A DNA stretch of 20,653 nucleotides from an uncultured Bacilli bacterium (GCA_934149325.1 CAKPEJ010000019.1:1-20653), one strand, 5' to 3'. Counted from the stretch's first letter, positions 7,791 through 15,943 are shown. Notes: a model not told the origin generated them from the sequence alone. Translations and numbers: made by a program.

Positions 7791-9089
7791 TCATACAAAT
7801 TCTTTCAACATATCTTTAAGATTATTTTCTTCTTCTTTTGTTATTTCTTTTTTATCTATTGTTTTATCAAACCATTCTGGTAACTCTATTTCTTTTTTCT
7901 TTGAATAAGATTTTTCTTGAACTTTTTTCTTACCTTTTTTATACTCTTTTTCAGCTTGATTCATTGCATCTTCTGCAGTTTCTATATTAAGTCTTTTCCA
8001 TTGTCCTGCAATTGTTTCAACAAAATTCTTTGATAGTTTTTTATTATTTATCTTCATAACATAATCTATAAGTACATTTATAACAGCTGGTCTAAGTCCA
8101 ACATCTACCATAAGATTTTCGATTAAATTTAAATCTCTGGTAGTTGGTTTTGCACCATTATATTTACTTTTTAAGAAATTATAAGGAGAGATTGATTCAA
8201 AAACATAAATCATTTTGGCCCTTTTGCTTTCATTACCTATAGGATTTTTTAAATATTCAGGTTGTTTTTGATAAATAAGTGTTGGAAGTTTTCCACTATT
8301 TTCAAACTGATAATAATTTCTAGCAGATTTTCTTAAAACAGTTTTATCAATCATTAGTTTATCATTTAATGAATTAACTATTATATGTTTCATAGGTTCA
8401 ACATCTAAATTATAAATATAAGATAATTTTCTTATTAAATCTTTTATATCTTTTGTAAATGCCCTTTTATTGATTGTTTCATTGTTAAATGACGCTTCTA
8501 ACATATCAAAATCAAAATCACTACTAATATTTATACTAAGTTTATTTTCTGATTTTATATCTTTTTGTTCATTCAAAAACATACCACCAGGAACACTTTC
8601 AAATACATCAGAAAATGATTTTGTAATATCTATATAATCAGATGTTTTTACTCTTGGAACTTTAAAATAAGATACTATTCTTTCATATTCTTTTTTTCCA
8701 ACATTATTATATAAAACTATATTTAATATTGGATGAGATAAAAATTCGTTTGCTTCAAGACAAGAAAATAATTCATATATATATGTACTACTATCATTTT
8801 CCTTTTTATAAAAAGTCCTTAATAAACCAATAGCTTCTAATTTTTCTCTTGCTACTACAATGTCATTTAAACTTATTTTCATACTAGTCATTAAATGATG
8901 ATGATTATTTTCTAAACTCATAAATTCATTTTTATCCAAATCATTCCATAAAGTTAAATATAAATTAGTTGCATTTATTCCTATTATTGGTTGATATAAC
9001 ATGGTTAATATTTTTCTATCGCTACCTTTTAATATTGTTTTATTAACAACTACATAAGTATCTGCTGGTAAAATATTTATATTATCCAT
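7791..9089 (-). CDS. dnaB: Replication initiation/membrane attachment protein DnaB (DnaB/DnaD family)
   Basis: Primosome protein of Firmicutes, not the replicative helicase called DnaB in E. coli. It remodels origin DNA and helps DnaI place the helicase. I choose the ATG at 9089 (432 aa), since AAGGTGGTG lies just upstream; in-frame GTGs at 9101 and 9098 fall inside that ribosome site. The N-terminal half (LPADTYVVVNKTILKGSDRK then LTMLYQPIIGINATNLYLTL) is the winged-helix DDBH1 region typical of DnaB. The C-terminal part (residues ~300-385) is the DnaB_2/DDBH2 domain with NLIENLMVDVGLRPAVINVL and later FVETIAGQWKRL. A Lys-rich tail follows. It is the first gene of the dnaB-dnaI operon, with its own promoter. 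Confidence 0.93.
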   Translation of the reverse strand: MDNINILPADTYVVVNKTILKGSDRKILTMLYQPIIGINATNLYLTLWNDLDKNEFMSLENNHHHLMTSMKISLNDIVVAREKLEAIGLLRTFYKKENDSSTYIYELFSCLEANEFLSHPILNIVLYNNVGKKEYERIVSYFKVPRVKTSDYIDITKSFSDVFESVPGGMFLNEQKDIKSENKLSINISSDFDFDMLEASFNNETINKRAFTKDIKDLIRKLSYIYNLDVEPMKHIIVNSLNDKLMIDKTVLRKSARNYYQFENSGKLPTLIYQKQPEYLKNPIGNESKRAKMIYVFESISPYNFLKSKYNGAKPTTRDLNLIENLMVDVGLRPAVINVLIDYVMKINNKKLSKNFVETIAGQWKRLNIETAEDAMNQAEKEYKKGKKKVQEKSYSKKKEIELPEWFDKTIDKKEITKEEENNLKDMLKEFV

Positions 9090-9111
9090 GTTAATCACCA
9101 CCTTACAAAAT

Positions 9112-9140
9112 ATTATATATTCTTTTTAACTAAATAACAA
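9112..9140 (-). promoter_or_regulatory. Promoter of dnaB-dnaI
   Basis: Minus-strand TTGTTA (9140-9135) and TATAAT (9117-9112) have a 17-base spacer. They lie between the yneF terminator and the AAGGTGGTG ribosome site of dnaB. Confidence 0.7.
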
Positions 9141-9151
9141 GAATAAACAAA

Positions 9152-9178
9152 AGAAAAAATAGATTTAAAATCTATTTT
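9152..9178 (-). terminator. Intrinsic terminator after yneF
   Basis: The inverted repeat AAAATAGATTT/AAATCTATTTT is followed on the minus strand by TTCTTTTG. The stem contains the yneF stop codon. Confidence 0.7.
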
Positions 9179-9381
9179 GCGTTATTCATAGCTTTCATCA
9201 TTTGATTAATTTGTTTTTGAGTTGGTGTTCTACCCATTTGACTCATCATTATTTTTATCATTTGCTCATTTATTGGTGGATTTTTCTTTAAATATTTTTC
9301 CATAAATTTACGTGCTACAAAAAATCCTATTACAGCACCGATTATTATTCCAATTACTACTAATAATATATCATGTAACAT
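9172..9381 (-). CDS. yneF: UPF0154 membrane protein YneF
   Basis: A 69-residue protein with one N-terminal membrane helix (residues ~4-23, LLVVIGIIIGAVIGFFVARK), then the family's conserved block: YLKKNPPINEQMIKIMMSQM and TPTQKQINQMMKAM. Length and sequence match the UPF0154/YneF family (about 72 aa in B. subtilis); its function is unknown. AGGAGG stands upstream of the ATG. It is the last gene of the tkt-sirA-yneF cluster, the same order as in B. subtilis, which adds weight to the call. Confidence 0.95.
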   Translation of the reverse strand: MLHDILLVVIGIIIGAVIGFFVARKFMEKYLKKNPPINEQMIKIMMSQMGRTPTQKQINQMMKAMNNAK

Positions 9382-9425
9382 TTTTTATTCCTCCTCTTAA
9401 TTATATTATAATAAAATTAATAAAA

Positions 9426-9851
9426 TTACACAAGTGCTTTATCAATTCTTTCATTAAGCCAAAAATAGTCTTCATTTTTAAAATCAATAACAAATACACT
9501 TTCTTTTGTATCCATAATATCTCTTATAAAGGAATTAATATTTTTATTTGATTTTATTTTTAAATGAGTTACATTAACAATTAATTTGGATACTTCATTC
9601 ACATTATTAATAGTATGTTTATTATCATTTTTATTATAATATAAATCATCTTTATGTTTTAATAAAATATAATTATTAAATACCCTTTTATTAAAAGGTA
9701 TTGTTATTCTTTCAAACAATCTAAAATTATTTATAATTTCATCATCACAAGAATTATATATTTCATAAAACATCTTATACAAAATATTAGATTTATCATT
9801 ATAAAAAGTTTGAAACATACTATTAATTTTAAAAATATAAAAAGTTCTCAT
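9426..9851 (-). CDS. sirA: SirA-like inhibitor of replication initiation (YneE family)
   Basis: The ATG at 9851 is chosen because AGGTG lies 6 bases upstream; a GTG at 9860 is inside that site. The 141-aa product is close to the 148 of B. subtilis SirA. The two ends resemble what I recall of SirA: an N-terminus of MRTFYIFKI with FYNDKSNILYKMF, against a Tyr-rich start and GRESVMFELF in Bacillus; and a C-terminus of VFVIDFKNEDYFWLNERID, against a MDFNSKRYGWLNP-type end. The middle is diverged. Position between tkt and yneF is identical to Bacillus. SirA binds domain I of DnaA and blocks origin firing at sporulation; whether this organism sporulates cannot be seen here. The gene carries no membrane or DNA-binding motif. 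Confidence 0.82.
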   Translation of the reverse strand: MRTFYIFKINSMFQTFYNDKSNILYKMFYEIYNSCDDEIINNFRLFERITIPFNKRVFNNYILLKHKDDLYYNKNDNKHTINNVNEVSKLIVNVTHLKIKSNKNINSFIRDIMDTKESVFVIDFKNEDYFWLNERIDKALV

Positions 9852-9910
9852 AATATTCACCTAAACATATTTTAAATAAATATCCATGAAAACTTTGTCA
9901 AAATAAGTAA

Positions 9911-11896
9911 TTATATTAATTTTTTTATTTTTTCTATTATTTGATTCAAATCAAGTCCATAACTATTTAATAATTCGTCTTTAGAGCCACTTTTTCCAAA
10001 TTCATTTAAATTAAATAAATAATCTGAACTTGGTACAAATTTTTCCCATCCAAATGATGAACCATATTCTACAACAAATATAGGCTTACCTGCTGGGAAC
10101 AATTCATCTTTATATCCTTGTGATTGTTCATCGTATTTTTCCATACATGGCATACTAACAACCCTTAAATCAATATTATCTTTTCTAATTATTTCTTTTA
10201 TAGATTTTGCAAGTTGAAGTTCTGCTCCTGTTGCGATTAATACTGCATCTACTCTTTCTTCTTCTTTTCCAGCTACATAAGCACCTTTTGAAACTCCCAT
10301 TATACTTGTTCCTTGTTCTGCTTTAACCTCTGTTCTTGCAAGTGATATAACTGCTGGTTTCTTATCATTTAATATACAATTCCATGTACCAATAATTTCT
10401 TTTATATCACCTGGTCTATAAACATTAAGATTAGGCATTGCTCTTAGTGATGCTAACTGTTCAACAGGTTCATGAGTTGGACCATCTTGACCTACTGTTA
10501 TTGAATCATGAGTAAAAATATATGTAACAGGTAAATTCATAAGAGCACTCATTCTTATAGAAGGTCTTAAATAATCTGAAAATGCTAAATAAGTTGAACC
10601 AAATGGTCTAAATCCTGATAAAGCCATTCCATTTAAAATAGCACCCATACTATTTTCTCTTATACCAAAACTTATATTTCTAGCTAAATAATTTTTAGAA
10701 CTTATATTATCTCTATTATTAAGATATGTTTTAGCAGATGATGATACATCAGCAGATCCACCTATCATATTTGTAACAAGTCCACTTAATACATTCATTA
10801 CTCTTGAATTACTATCTCTAAGTAATTCTTTATTTTCATAATCTATATCAATATTTATCTTAGTTAAATCAATTGAAATTTTGTTAAATTCTATATTTGA
10901 ATATTCTTTTATTTGTTCACTATTTAAAGTTGTTTTATATTCATTATATGTTTTTTCCCATTCATTATATTTTTCTGTTCCTCTTTTAATAACTTGATCA
11001 CGTATATTTCCAGCTGGTTCTTTTAATATAGTAAATGGTAATTGACCCATTTCAAGTTTAGCTTTTAATTGTTCTAAATCATTTTTTTCAAGGACAGAGC
11101 CATGAATTTTATTAGTTCCTTGAAGAAGTGATCCTTCACCTATTACAGTATCTATTTTAATTATAGATGGTCTACTTTTTTCTGATTTTGCTTTTTTTAT
11201 AGCCTTATCTATATCTTTTACAGATTTACCATTTTTAACATGCTGAGTATGCCATCCCATTGATGAAAAACGTCCAAGCACATCTTCATCAAATACATTA
11301 TCAGTACTACCATCAAGTGTTACTTTATTTGAATCATATAAAACTATTAATTTTTCAAGTTTCCATGTTCCTGCAAGTGATGCTGCTTCATATGAAATTC
11401 CTTCCATTAAATCTCCATCTGATACTAGAACGTAAGTATAATAGTCTACTAAACTTTTTGTTTTATTATCAAATATATTTTTTTTCTTTAAGTTAAATTT
11501 ATTTTCATATATTTTTTCTGAAAGTGCTATTCCAACTGCAGTTGCAAACCCTTCTCCTAATGGTCCTGTTGATACATCAACACCCATTGTAGATATTTCA
11601 GGATGTCCTGGTGTTTTACTATTTAATCTTCTATAACTTTTTAAATCTTCTATTGTTAAAGGATATCCACTTAAAAACATAGTTGAATAAAGTAGTGCTG
11701 ACCCATGACCTGCACTCATTATAAATCTATCTCTATTAATCCAATTATAAACAGGTGGATATACATTAATATTTTTTGCAAACAAAGTATACATTATTGG
11801 CGCTGCTCCAAGAGCAATTCCTAAATGCCCACTTCCTGCTGTTTGAACCATATCTATTGCTAAACTTTTTATAACATTTATTGATTTTTGATCCAC
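9911..11896 (-). CDS. tkt: Transketolase
   Basis: Thiamine-diphosphate enzyme of the non-oxidative pentose phosphate pathway, moving two-carbon units between sugar phosphates. The start is taken as the GTG at 11896, six bases after AGGTG; a GTG at 11905 overlaps that site. The result is 661 aa, the normal length. Visible motifs (numbering from 11896): GSGHLGIALG (~22-31), AGHGSALLY (~62-70), the ThDP/metal motif SDGDLMEG to SNK (~159-191), the catalytic Glu in FGIRENSMGA, and HDSITVGQDGPTHEPVEQLA in the pyrimidine domain. In many relatives REN is REH or REF, a tolerated position. A C-terminal transketolase domain is complete. It leads the tkt-sirA-yneF cluster. Confidence 0.97.
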   Translation of the reverse strand: MDQKSINVIKSLAIDMVQTAGSGHLGIALGAAPIMYTLFAKNINVYPPVYNWINRDRFIMSAGHGSALLYSTMFLSGYPLTIEDLKSYRRLNSKTPGHPEISTMGVDVSTGPLGEGFATAVGIALSEKIYENKFNLKKKNIFDNKTKSLVDYYTYVLVSDGDLMEGISYEAASLAGTWKLEKLIVLYDSNKVTLDGSTDNVFDEDVLGRFSSMGWHTQHVKNGKSVKDIDKAIKKAKSEKSRPSIIKIDTVIGEGSLLQGTNKIHGSVLEKNDLEQLKAKLEMGQLPFTILKEPAGNIRDQVIKRGTEKYNEWEKTYNEYKTTLNSEQIKEYSNIEFNKISIDLTKINIDIDYENKELLRDSNSRVMNVLSGLVTNMIGGSADVSSSAKTYLNNRDNISSKNYLARNISFGIRENSMGAILNGMALSGFRPFGSTYLAFSDYLRPSIRMSALMNLPVTYIFTHDSITVGQDGPTHEPVEQLASLRAMPNLNVYRPGDIKEIIGTWNCILNDKKPAVISLARTEVKAEQGTSIMGVSKGAYVAGKEEERVDAVLIATGAELQLAKSIKEIIRKDNIDLRVVSMPCMEKYDEQSQGYKDELFPAGKPIFVVEYGSSFGWEKFVPSSDYLFNLNEFGKSGSKDELLNSYGLDLNQIIEKIKKLI

Positions 11897-11927
11897 ACTT
11901 ATCACCTAGCCTTTTTATTATATATAC

Positions 11928-11936
11928 ATTATATCA
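11928..11936 (-). promoter_or_regulatory. Extended -10 promoter of tkt
   Basis: TGATATAAT on the minus strand is a perfect TGn plus TATAAT. There is only a poor -35 (TTTATT, 17 bases upstream, about 11951-11956). The start codon is about 30 bases downstream. Confidence 0.6.
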
Positions 11937-11959
11937 GAAAAAAGAGTGTAAATAAATAG

Positions 11960-11987
11960 AAAAAACTGAAAAAAAGATTTCAGTTTT
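11960..11987 (-). terminator. Intrinsic terminator of the amidase gene
   Basis: The perfect 10-bp inverted repeat AAAACTGAAA/TTTCAGTTTT has a 6-base loop; on the minus strand the T-run follows. The TGA stop of the gene is inside the stem. Confidence 0.85.
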
Positions 11988-13257
11988 CGTTCCATCCTAA
12001 TATTTTTATAATTCTTTTATCAGGATATACATAACCAGATAATGGATAATTTTCCAAATTAAGTGAATTTGAATTTATAAGTAAATCAGCTACTTTTCCA
12101 TTTTTTCCTTTTATTTTACCTATTATTACAACAGTATGTCTAAATTCTCCGTCATAGCCTACTTGTCCAATATCTCCTGCTTCTGCATAAAATGGATTAA
12201 CATCAACTAAAGAACATAAACCATACCCTTCATTTTCCTTTGCATAATTATAAAAATATGGTACTGTTGTCCATGAAGTTGATCTACCAACTTTATTTTT
12301 TGTTTCATCCAAAACATCACTATAGTGTTTCCATATCATATTTCCAGATACATCCATAGGAACACCACCGCTATATATAACCTGTGATGCAAAATTCTGA
12401 CAATTTCCTCCTACTTCACTATAATTCATCCATTTTTCATTTCTAGTTGTAATATATTTTTTAGCGTACTCTAAAGCTTTTTTTCTATCATATTTATGAT
12501 CACATTTCTTATCTATGGTTTCTTTATTATTTTCATATCTTTTCAAATAGATTTTAAATTCATCTATCATATCTTCCATATCAGTAATATAATTTTCTTT
12601 CATTTCATCTAATTCTTTTTTTGCTTCTTTTTTAGATTTTCCAACTTCATATGAATTTGTTACCATAACATAAAAATCTTGTACTTTTCTAATTTGTTTT
12701 ATTTTATAATCATTGCCTATTTTTTCTAATACAAATGTATTTTCAACCCCATATGCCTTTGATTCTATATTCTTCATAAAATCAAAATAAAAATAATCGT
12801 TTTCTAAAAATTTTATAGTAACTAAATCACCATCTTCAACTATATTATCATAAATAATATCATATTTTGCATTATTTATAGTCATTTTATTTCGTTCTAA
12901 TTTTCTAGAATTTATAAGTAATGAAATTGCTGTTTGGTTAATATATGCTTCTTCAAAAGAATCATTAGAAAAAAGATTAGTCATGTCTATTTCTTTTAAA
13001 GTTGATATAGATTTAAAATATGTATCCATATATTTTATAATTACATTTTCTATTTTTTTATCTACATTACCATCAAAATTATCTGACTTTTTTATTTTAT
13101 TTAAATAAGATATTGACTCTTCTTTTAAACTTATTTCTTTTTTAGATTTTCCTTGAGAATTATTAAAAACACTAATCAAGTTTATAAATAAAATTAATAT
13201 TATTACTAACGCTAATATATTTTTTATTTTATATTTTCTTCTTTTCTTTTTCTTCAT
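11980..13257 (-). CDS. Membrane-anchored Amidase_6-domain protein
   Basis: The ATG at 13257 is preceded by AGGGTG 7 bases upstream and gives a normal signal-anchor; 21 codons further upstream are open but lack a ribosome site. The 425-aa product has a Lys/Arg-rich start, one membrane helix at ~13-31, an extracellular linker with a charged helical stretch (~205-250), and a C-terminal Amidase_6 domain (PF12671-like) from ~255. The papain-like catalytic set is visible: Cys286 in GGNCQNFASQ, His374 in EFRHTVVIIG, and Asn395 in INSNSLN. Aromatic signatures such as MIWKHYSD and GRSTSWTTVPYFYNYA are typical. By family the domain is a predicted amidase or peptidase of Gram-positive exported proteins, so cell-wall peptide cleavage is likely but the substrate is unproven. 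Single-gene transcription unit. Confidence 0.88.
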   Translation of the reverse strand: MKKKKRRKYKIKNILALVIILILFINLISVFNNSQGKSKKEISLKEESISYLNKIKKSDNFDGNVDKKIENVIIKYMDTYFKSISTLKEIDMTNLFSNDSFEEAYINQTAISLLINSRKLERNKMTINNAKYDIIYDNIVEDGDLVTIKFLENDYFYFDFMKNIESKAYGVENTFVLEKIGNDYKIKQIRKVQDFYVMVTNSYEVGKSKKEAKKELDEMKENYITDMEDMIDEFKIYLKRYENNKETIDKKCDHKYDRKKALEYAKKYITTRNEKWMNYSEVGGNCQNFASQVIYSGGVPMDVSGNMIWKHYSDVLDETKNKVGRSTSWTTVPYFYNYAKENEGYGLCSLVDVNPFYAEAGDIGQVGYDGEFRHTVVIIGKIKGKNGKVADLLINSNSLNLENYPLSGYVYPDKRIIKILGWNEN

Positions 13258-13276
13258 TGTACTACACCCTAAAAAT

Positions 13277-13285
13277 ATTATAGCA
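13277..13285 (-). promoter_or_regulatory. Extended -10 promoter of the amidase gene
   Basis: TGCTATAAT on the minus strand is an extended -10, with TTGTAA 19 bases further upstream as a possible but widely spaced -35. It begins right after the terminator of the DUF308 gene. Confidence 0.6.
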
Positions 13286-13305
13286 TTTAAAGATAATTTT
13301 TTTAC

Positions 13306-13332
13306 AAAAAAATCTGACACTTTACAGTCAGA
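13306..13332 (-). terminator. Intrinsic terminator of the DUF308 gene
   Basis: Stem TCTGAC/GTCAGA with an 8-base loop, then seven T on the minus strand. It lies in the 15-base gap right after the stop codon. Confidence 0.8.
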
Positions 13333-13335
13333 CTT

Positions 13336-13878
13336 CTATTTTAACTTTCTAACAACATAAATACTTTCAAATAAACTTACAACCTCAGATATTAAGAGTA
13401 ATATTCCTGATATTGTTGTTATTGCTACTGCTGATGAAAATGGTTTAGTTATTAATGTTATACCAAATATTATCATAAGAATTGACATAAGAACTAGTAA
13501 TATCCAACCATTTTCCTTTAATACACTTAAATTAATAGATAGTTGAAGTTTAAATAAATTACTCACAATAATCCAAACACCTAATATTATTGGAAATAAA
13601 TTTATAAGTTCAGTTCTATATATAATAAGAAAAATTCCTGAAATAAATGTTATTGTACCTGTAAGTAACTCAAAACTATACATTCTACTTTCCCTATCAA
13701 TTAAAAAATATGATATAAAATTTGCTATTCCGCTAAATATAATTATTACAGCAAAAAATATAATTAATGTTTCTAATGATTCTAATGGTTTAAATATCAA
13801 AAACAGAGATAATATAATCATTAATATTGATACAACCATTGAATATTTTTCTATTTTTTCAATATAATTTCTAATCAT
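13336..13878 (-). CDS. DUF308/HdeD-family membrane protein
   Basis: 180 residues from the ATG at 13878; AGGTGATAGTT precedes it and an in-frame GTG at 13887 lies inside the ribosome site. It has about six hydrophobic segments: VVSILMIILSLFLIF, LIIFFAVIIIFSGIANFI, LLTGTITFISGIFLIIYR, FPIILGVWIIVSNLF, ILLVLMSILMIIFGITLI and VAITTISGILLLISEVVSLF. The repeating G-I/F-x-L-I pattern in three helix pairs is that of the DUF308 (HdeD acid-resistance membrane protein-like) family. Function in Firmicutes is not known; HdeD in E. coli is linked to acid tolerance. It has its own promoter and terminator, so it is a monocistronic unit. Confidence 0.85.
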   Translation of the reverse strand: MIRNYIEKIEKYSMVVSILMIILSLFLIFKPLESLETLIIFFAVIIIFSGIANFISYFLIDRESRMYSFELLTGTITFISGIFLIIYRTELINLFPIILGVWIIVSNLFKLQLSINLSVLKENGWILLVLMSILMIIFGITLITKPFSSAVAITTISGILLLISEVVSLFESIYVVRKLK

Positions 13879-13912
13879 AACTATCACCTTTCTTTTTATT
13901 ATTTATATTAGA

Positions 13913-13941
13913 ATAATACAAAAATCTAATCGATATGTAAA
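13913..13941 (-). promoter_or_regulatory. Promoter of the DUF308 gene
   Basis: Minus-strand TTTACA (13941-13936) and TATTAT (13918-13913) are 17 bases apart, about 35 bases ahead of the start codon. Confidence 0.65.
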
Positions 13942-13973
13942 GATATTATTTGAATATATTGTCATCATTTTAC

Positions 13974-14002
13974 AAAAAAAGCTATAAAATTATTTTTTAT
14001 AG
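13974..14002 (-). terminator. Intrinsic terminator after the 104-aa gene
   Basis: Stem CTATAAAA/TTTTATAG with a 5-base loop, followed on the minus strand by seven T. It sits five bases past the stop codon. Confidence 0.75.
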
Positions 14003-14007
14003 ACTTC

Positions 14008-14322
14008 TTACATTTTAAATTTACTTACTGAAATTTTCTTATCACCACTTTGATTAATTTTAATTACTCTTTTAAGAAAACTTTCTTTAACTAACATTCT
14101 CATATTAATATCCTCCAGCTTAAAATTATTATCTTTAAATAACGTAAAAAAATATTTAAAACCATCTTCAAAGCCATAATCATACCACGATAATGTTCTA
14201 TTTTCATTTTTTTTATTTAAATTAATTAGTTTTCCCAATTTAAATAGTTCTATTACCTCATTTTTGCCAGAAATAAAACCTGATTTATACCTAATAAATT
14301 CATCTGTAATTATTTCTTTCAT
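14008..14322 (-). CDS. Unknown 104-aa protein
   Basis: Not recognised. A strong AAAGGAGG site lies 8 bases before the ATG at 14322. The protein is basic and Phe/Lys-rich, soluble-looking, with an aromatic central patch (LSWYDYGFEDGFKYFFTLF) preceded by an amphipathic helix and ended by a Lys-rich tail. No cysteines, no known motif. It follows the 95-aa gene by 15 bases and the pair shares one terminator, so the two are probably an operon. Confidence 0.75.
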   Translation of the reverse strand: MKEIITDEFIRYKSGFISGKNEVIELFKLGKLINLNKKNENRTLSWYDYGFEDGFKYFFTLFKDNNFKLEDINMRMLVKESFLKRVIKINQSGDKKISVSKFKM

Positions 14323-14337
14323 TAAAATACCTCCTTT

Positions 14338-14625
14338 CTACTTTAATACTTTTTTCTTAACTTTATTATTTTCAGAAATAAAATGATCACATAATCCTTT
14401 TAAACAAATAATTTTACCATTTCTTACTTTTTTAAATTTGCATGTTTCTATTATATCATTATTTACTTCATTCATACCATTTTTAATAAAATATTCTATA
14501 TATTCATTGTTATTATTGAAAATATAAATTATGTTATCATCTATTTTACCTTCTGTATATTCTTTTATTTTTTCTTCTTTAAGGTTATACAAAAATTTAA
14601 TAATTTTAATTTCAATATTATCCAT
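14338..14625 (-). CDS. Unknown 95-aa protein with Cys pair
   Basis: Not recognised. The ATG at 14625 has AGGAG 7 bases upstream. The first 60 residues are acidic, rich in Asn, Ile and Tyr, and helical-looking. The C-terminal third is basic and holds three cysteines (CKFKKVRNGKIICLKGLC) followed by His, spaced C-x12-C-x4-C-x-x-H counted from the text. This could hold a metal but fits no motif I know. First gene of a two-gene operon with the 104-aa gene, and divergent from the lone plus-strand gene. Confidence 0.72.
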   Translation of the reverse strand: MDNIEIKIIKFLYNLKEEKIKEYTEGKIDDNIIYIFNNNNEYIEYFIKNGMNEVNNDIIETCKFKKVRNGKIICLKGLCDHFISENNKVKKKVLK

Positions 14626-14709
14626 AATTATTCTCCTAACAATTAATAATATTTATTTTTTTATAAATAATTCACAATAACTAAATTTTTATTATTTTTT
14701 AATTTTTTA

Positions 14710-14718
14710 TGATATAAT
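14710..14718 (+). promoter_or_regulatory. Extended -10 promoter of the plus-strand gene
   Basis: TGATATAAT (TGn plus a perfect TATAAT) lies about 25 bases before the ATG; the A/T-only DNA upstream offers no clear -35. An AAAGGAG site follows at 14730-14736. Confidence 0.65.
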
Positions 14719-14742
14719 ATTTATACACAAAGGAGAAAATTT

Positions 14743-15054
14743 ATGAATACTAATAGAATTTTTTTAGGTAATATAATGTATGGAACAGAATTGATTCAAA
14801 CTACAGTACTTTTAAAATGTAAAAATGATGTTTATGTTAATTTAGATAATATTTTAAGATTAACAGATATATACAAAATTGAACATAATAAGTCAGATTT
14901 AATAACATTTTCTACTACATATGACTTGGATACTTATTATATCGATAAAGAATCCTTAAAACCATATTATGAAAAGAAAAAGAACAAAAGCTTAATAAGA
15001 ATTAAACGTGATATTTTAGTAGATCCAAGAAATACTAAAGGAATAGATCATTAA
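14743..15054 (+). CDS. Unknown 103-aa protein, the only plus-strand gene
   Basis: Not recognised. AAAGGAG lies 6-7 bases ahead of the ATG, with a promoter and a clear terminator, so it is a complete one-gene unit against the strand bias of the whole window. The protein reads as mostly beta-strand (TVLLKCKNDVYVNLDNILRL, then LITFSTTYDLDTYYIDKESL) with a basic C-terminus (KKKNKSLIRIKRDIL). There are no membrane segments or known motifs; one cysteine. The alternating hydrophobic pattern suggests a small beta barrel or SH3-like fold, which is only an inference. Confidence 0.75.
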   Translation: MNTNRIFLGNIMYGTELIQTTVLLKCKNDVYVNLDNILRLTDIYKIEHNKSDLITFSTTYDLDTYYIDKESLKPYYEKKKNKSLIRIKRDILVDPRNTKGIDH

Positions 15055-15059
15055 AAATA

Positions 15060-15103
15060 AAAACTATGACATATTATTGATACATAAATGTTCATAGTTT
15101 TTT
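15060..15103 (+). terminator. Probably bidirectional terminator between convergent genes
   Basis: A 10-bp perfect stem, AAAACTATGA/TCATAGTTTT, is extended inside by CAT/ATG. TTTTTTCTTTT follows on the plus strand, and TTTTTATTTTT on the minus strand. It serves the 103-aa gene on one side and the 82-aa gene on the other. Confidence 0.85.
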
Positions 15104-15106
15104 CTT

Positions 15107-15355
15107 TTAACTTAAAATTAATTTTTTTACTAATTCTTGTTCACTTTTTTTACTTATAATACCTAAGTTTTCTTCTGCATTACTCTCAGTTTTGAAATCT
15201 TTTGCAAACTTTATTGATGCATTCTCTCTAATTGTATTTTCTAATAATTTTGGATTTATCGATTCGTTAAATTCTTCAATTATTTGCTCTATAACTGAAT
15301 CTTCTAATTCTTTTTCTTCAATTACTACTAATTTTGGATTTTTAAATACTTTCAT
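15107..15355 (-). CDS. Unknown 82-aa acidic protein
   Basis: Not recognised. The ATG at 15355 has a weak purine-rich site (GGAAGAGAGAAAG) upstream. The product is acidic and helix-prone: a short basic start (MKVFKNPKLVVI), a Glu-rich stretch (ELEDSVIEQIIEEFNESI) and a C-terminal helix (SEQELVKKLIL). It has no cysteine or membrane segment. It lies 155 bases downstream of the HTH gene in an AT-rich gap with no clear promoter. It could be an antitoxin-like or regulatory peptide, but nothing specific supports that. Confidence 0.6.
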   Translation of the reverse strand: MKVFKNPKLVVIEEKELEDSVIEQIIEEFNESINPKLLENTIRENASIKFAKDFKTESNAEENLGIISKKSEQELVKKLILS

Positions 15356-15510
15356 ATACTTTCTCTCTTCCTTATTTGTTTAAATATATAACATTTCTGT
15401 AAATAAATCTATATTTCTAATATACTTTCTATCTCTAATCTTTATAATTGTGTTGTTAATAATACAAAAATTTATAATTAATGTTCTTTAATTCATTACT
15501 AATAATTTAG

Positions 15511-15894
15511 TTAATTTTTAATAATTAAATTTAAAATCATATTATCTGTGTTATCAATCATTCTTTTAGATAATTCATCATAAGTAATATTGTATACTTT
15601 CTCTGCACAAAGCATAACAAAATCATCAAAATTTTCATTACTCATTAATCTAAATGATAGATGGTTTAAACGAAACAATAAATGATCTGATAACTCATTC
15701 ACATCTTCAAATCTTTCAATTTTTACAGCCGTTACTCTTGAAATTAATATAAGCTTTCCAAAATCTTCTTGCGTTAGGTCTAATGATTTTCTAAGGTTAG
15801 ATAATAAATTTCCAAAAGTTCTAATTTTAAAACTACAATAATTGGTATACTCCATTTTTTTTATTTTCTTATCTATTTTTTCAATATTCTCCAT
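15511..15894 (-). CDS. Small protein with XRE-like helix-turn-helix
   Basis: 127 residues; AAAGGAGAG stands 8 bases before the ATG at 15894. Residues ~25-75 carry a Cro/CI-type HTH: NLLSNLRKSLDLTQEDFGKL (helices 1-2), then ISRVTAVKIERFED, the recognition-helix region with the usual TxxxIxRxE pattern. The first 25 residues are Lys-rich, and the C-terminal 50 are helical (NFDDFVMLCAEKVYN), possibly a dimerisation or partner-binding part. It follows the 385-aa gene by 49 bases on the same strand and may regulate that unit; the gene order (larger gene first, regulator second) would suit autoregulation. DNA-binding is a family inference. Confidence 0.75.
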   Translation of the reverse strand: MENIEKIDKKIKKMEYTNYCSFKIRTFGNLLSNLRKSLDLTQEDFGKLILISRVTAVKIERFEDVNELSDHLLFRLNHLSFRLMSNENFDDFVMLCAEKVYNITYDELSKRMIDNTDNMILNLIIKN

Positions 15895-15943
15895 ATTTGT
15901 ACTCTCCTTTGTTGGTTATTTATTATAAAATACTTCTCATTTT

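Noticed and set aside
6874..9089. Treating dnaB as the replicative helicase
   Set aside because: There is no Walker A in the protein; its DnaB_2-type C-terminus and the adjacent dnaI identify it as the Firmicutes primosome protein.
9312..9551. Plus-strand frame crossing yneF and sirA
   Set aside because: It is antisense to two syntenic genes and its text is random Leu/Ile/Phe-rich.
11260..11496. Plus-strand open frame inside tkt
   Set aside because: It is a shadow of the transketolase coding region, with low-complexity text and no start signals.
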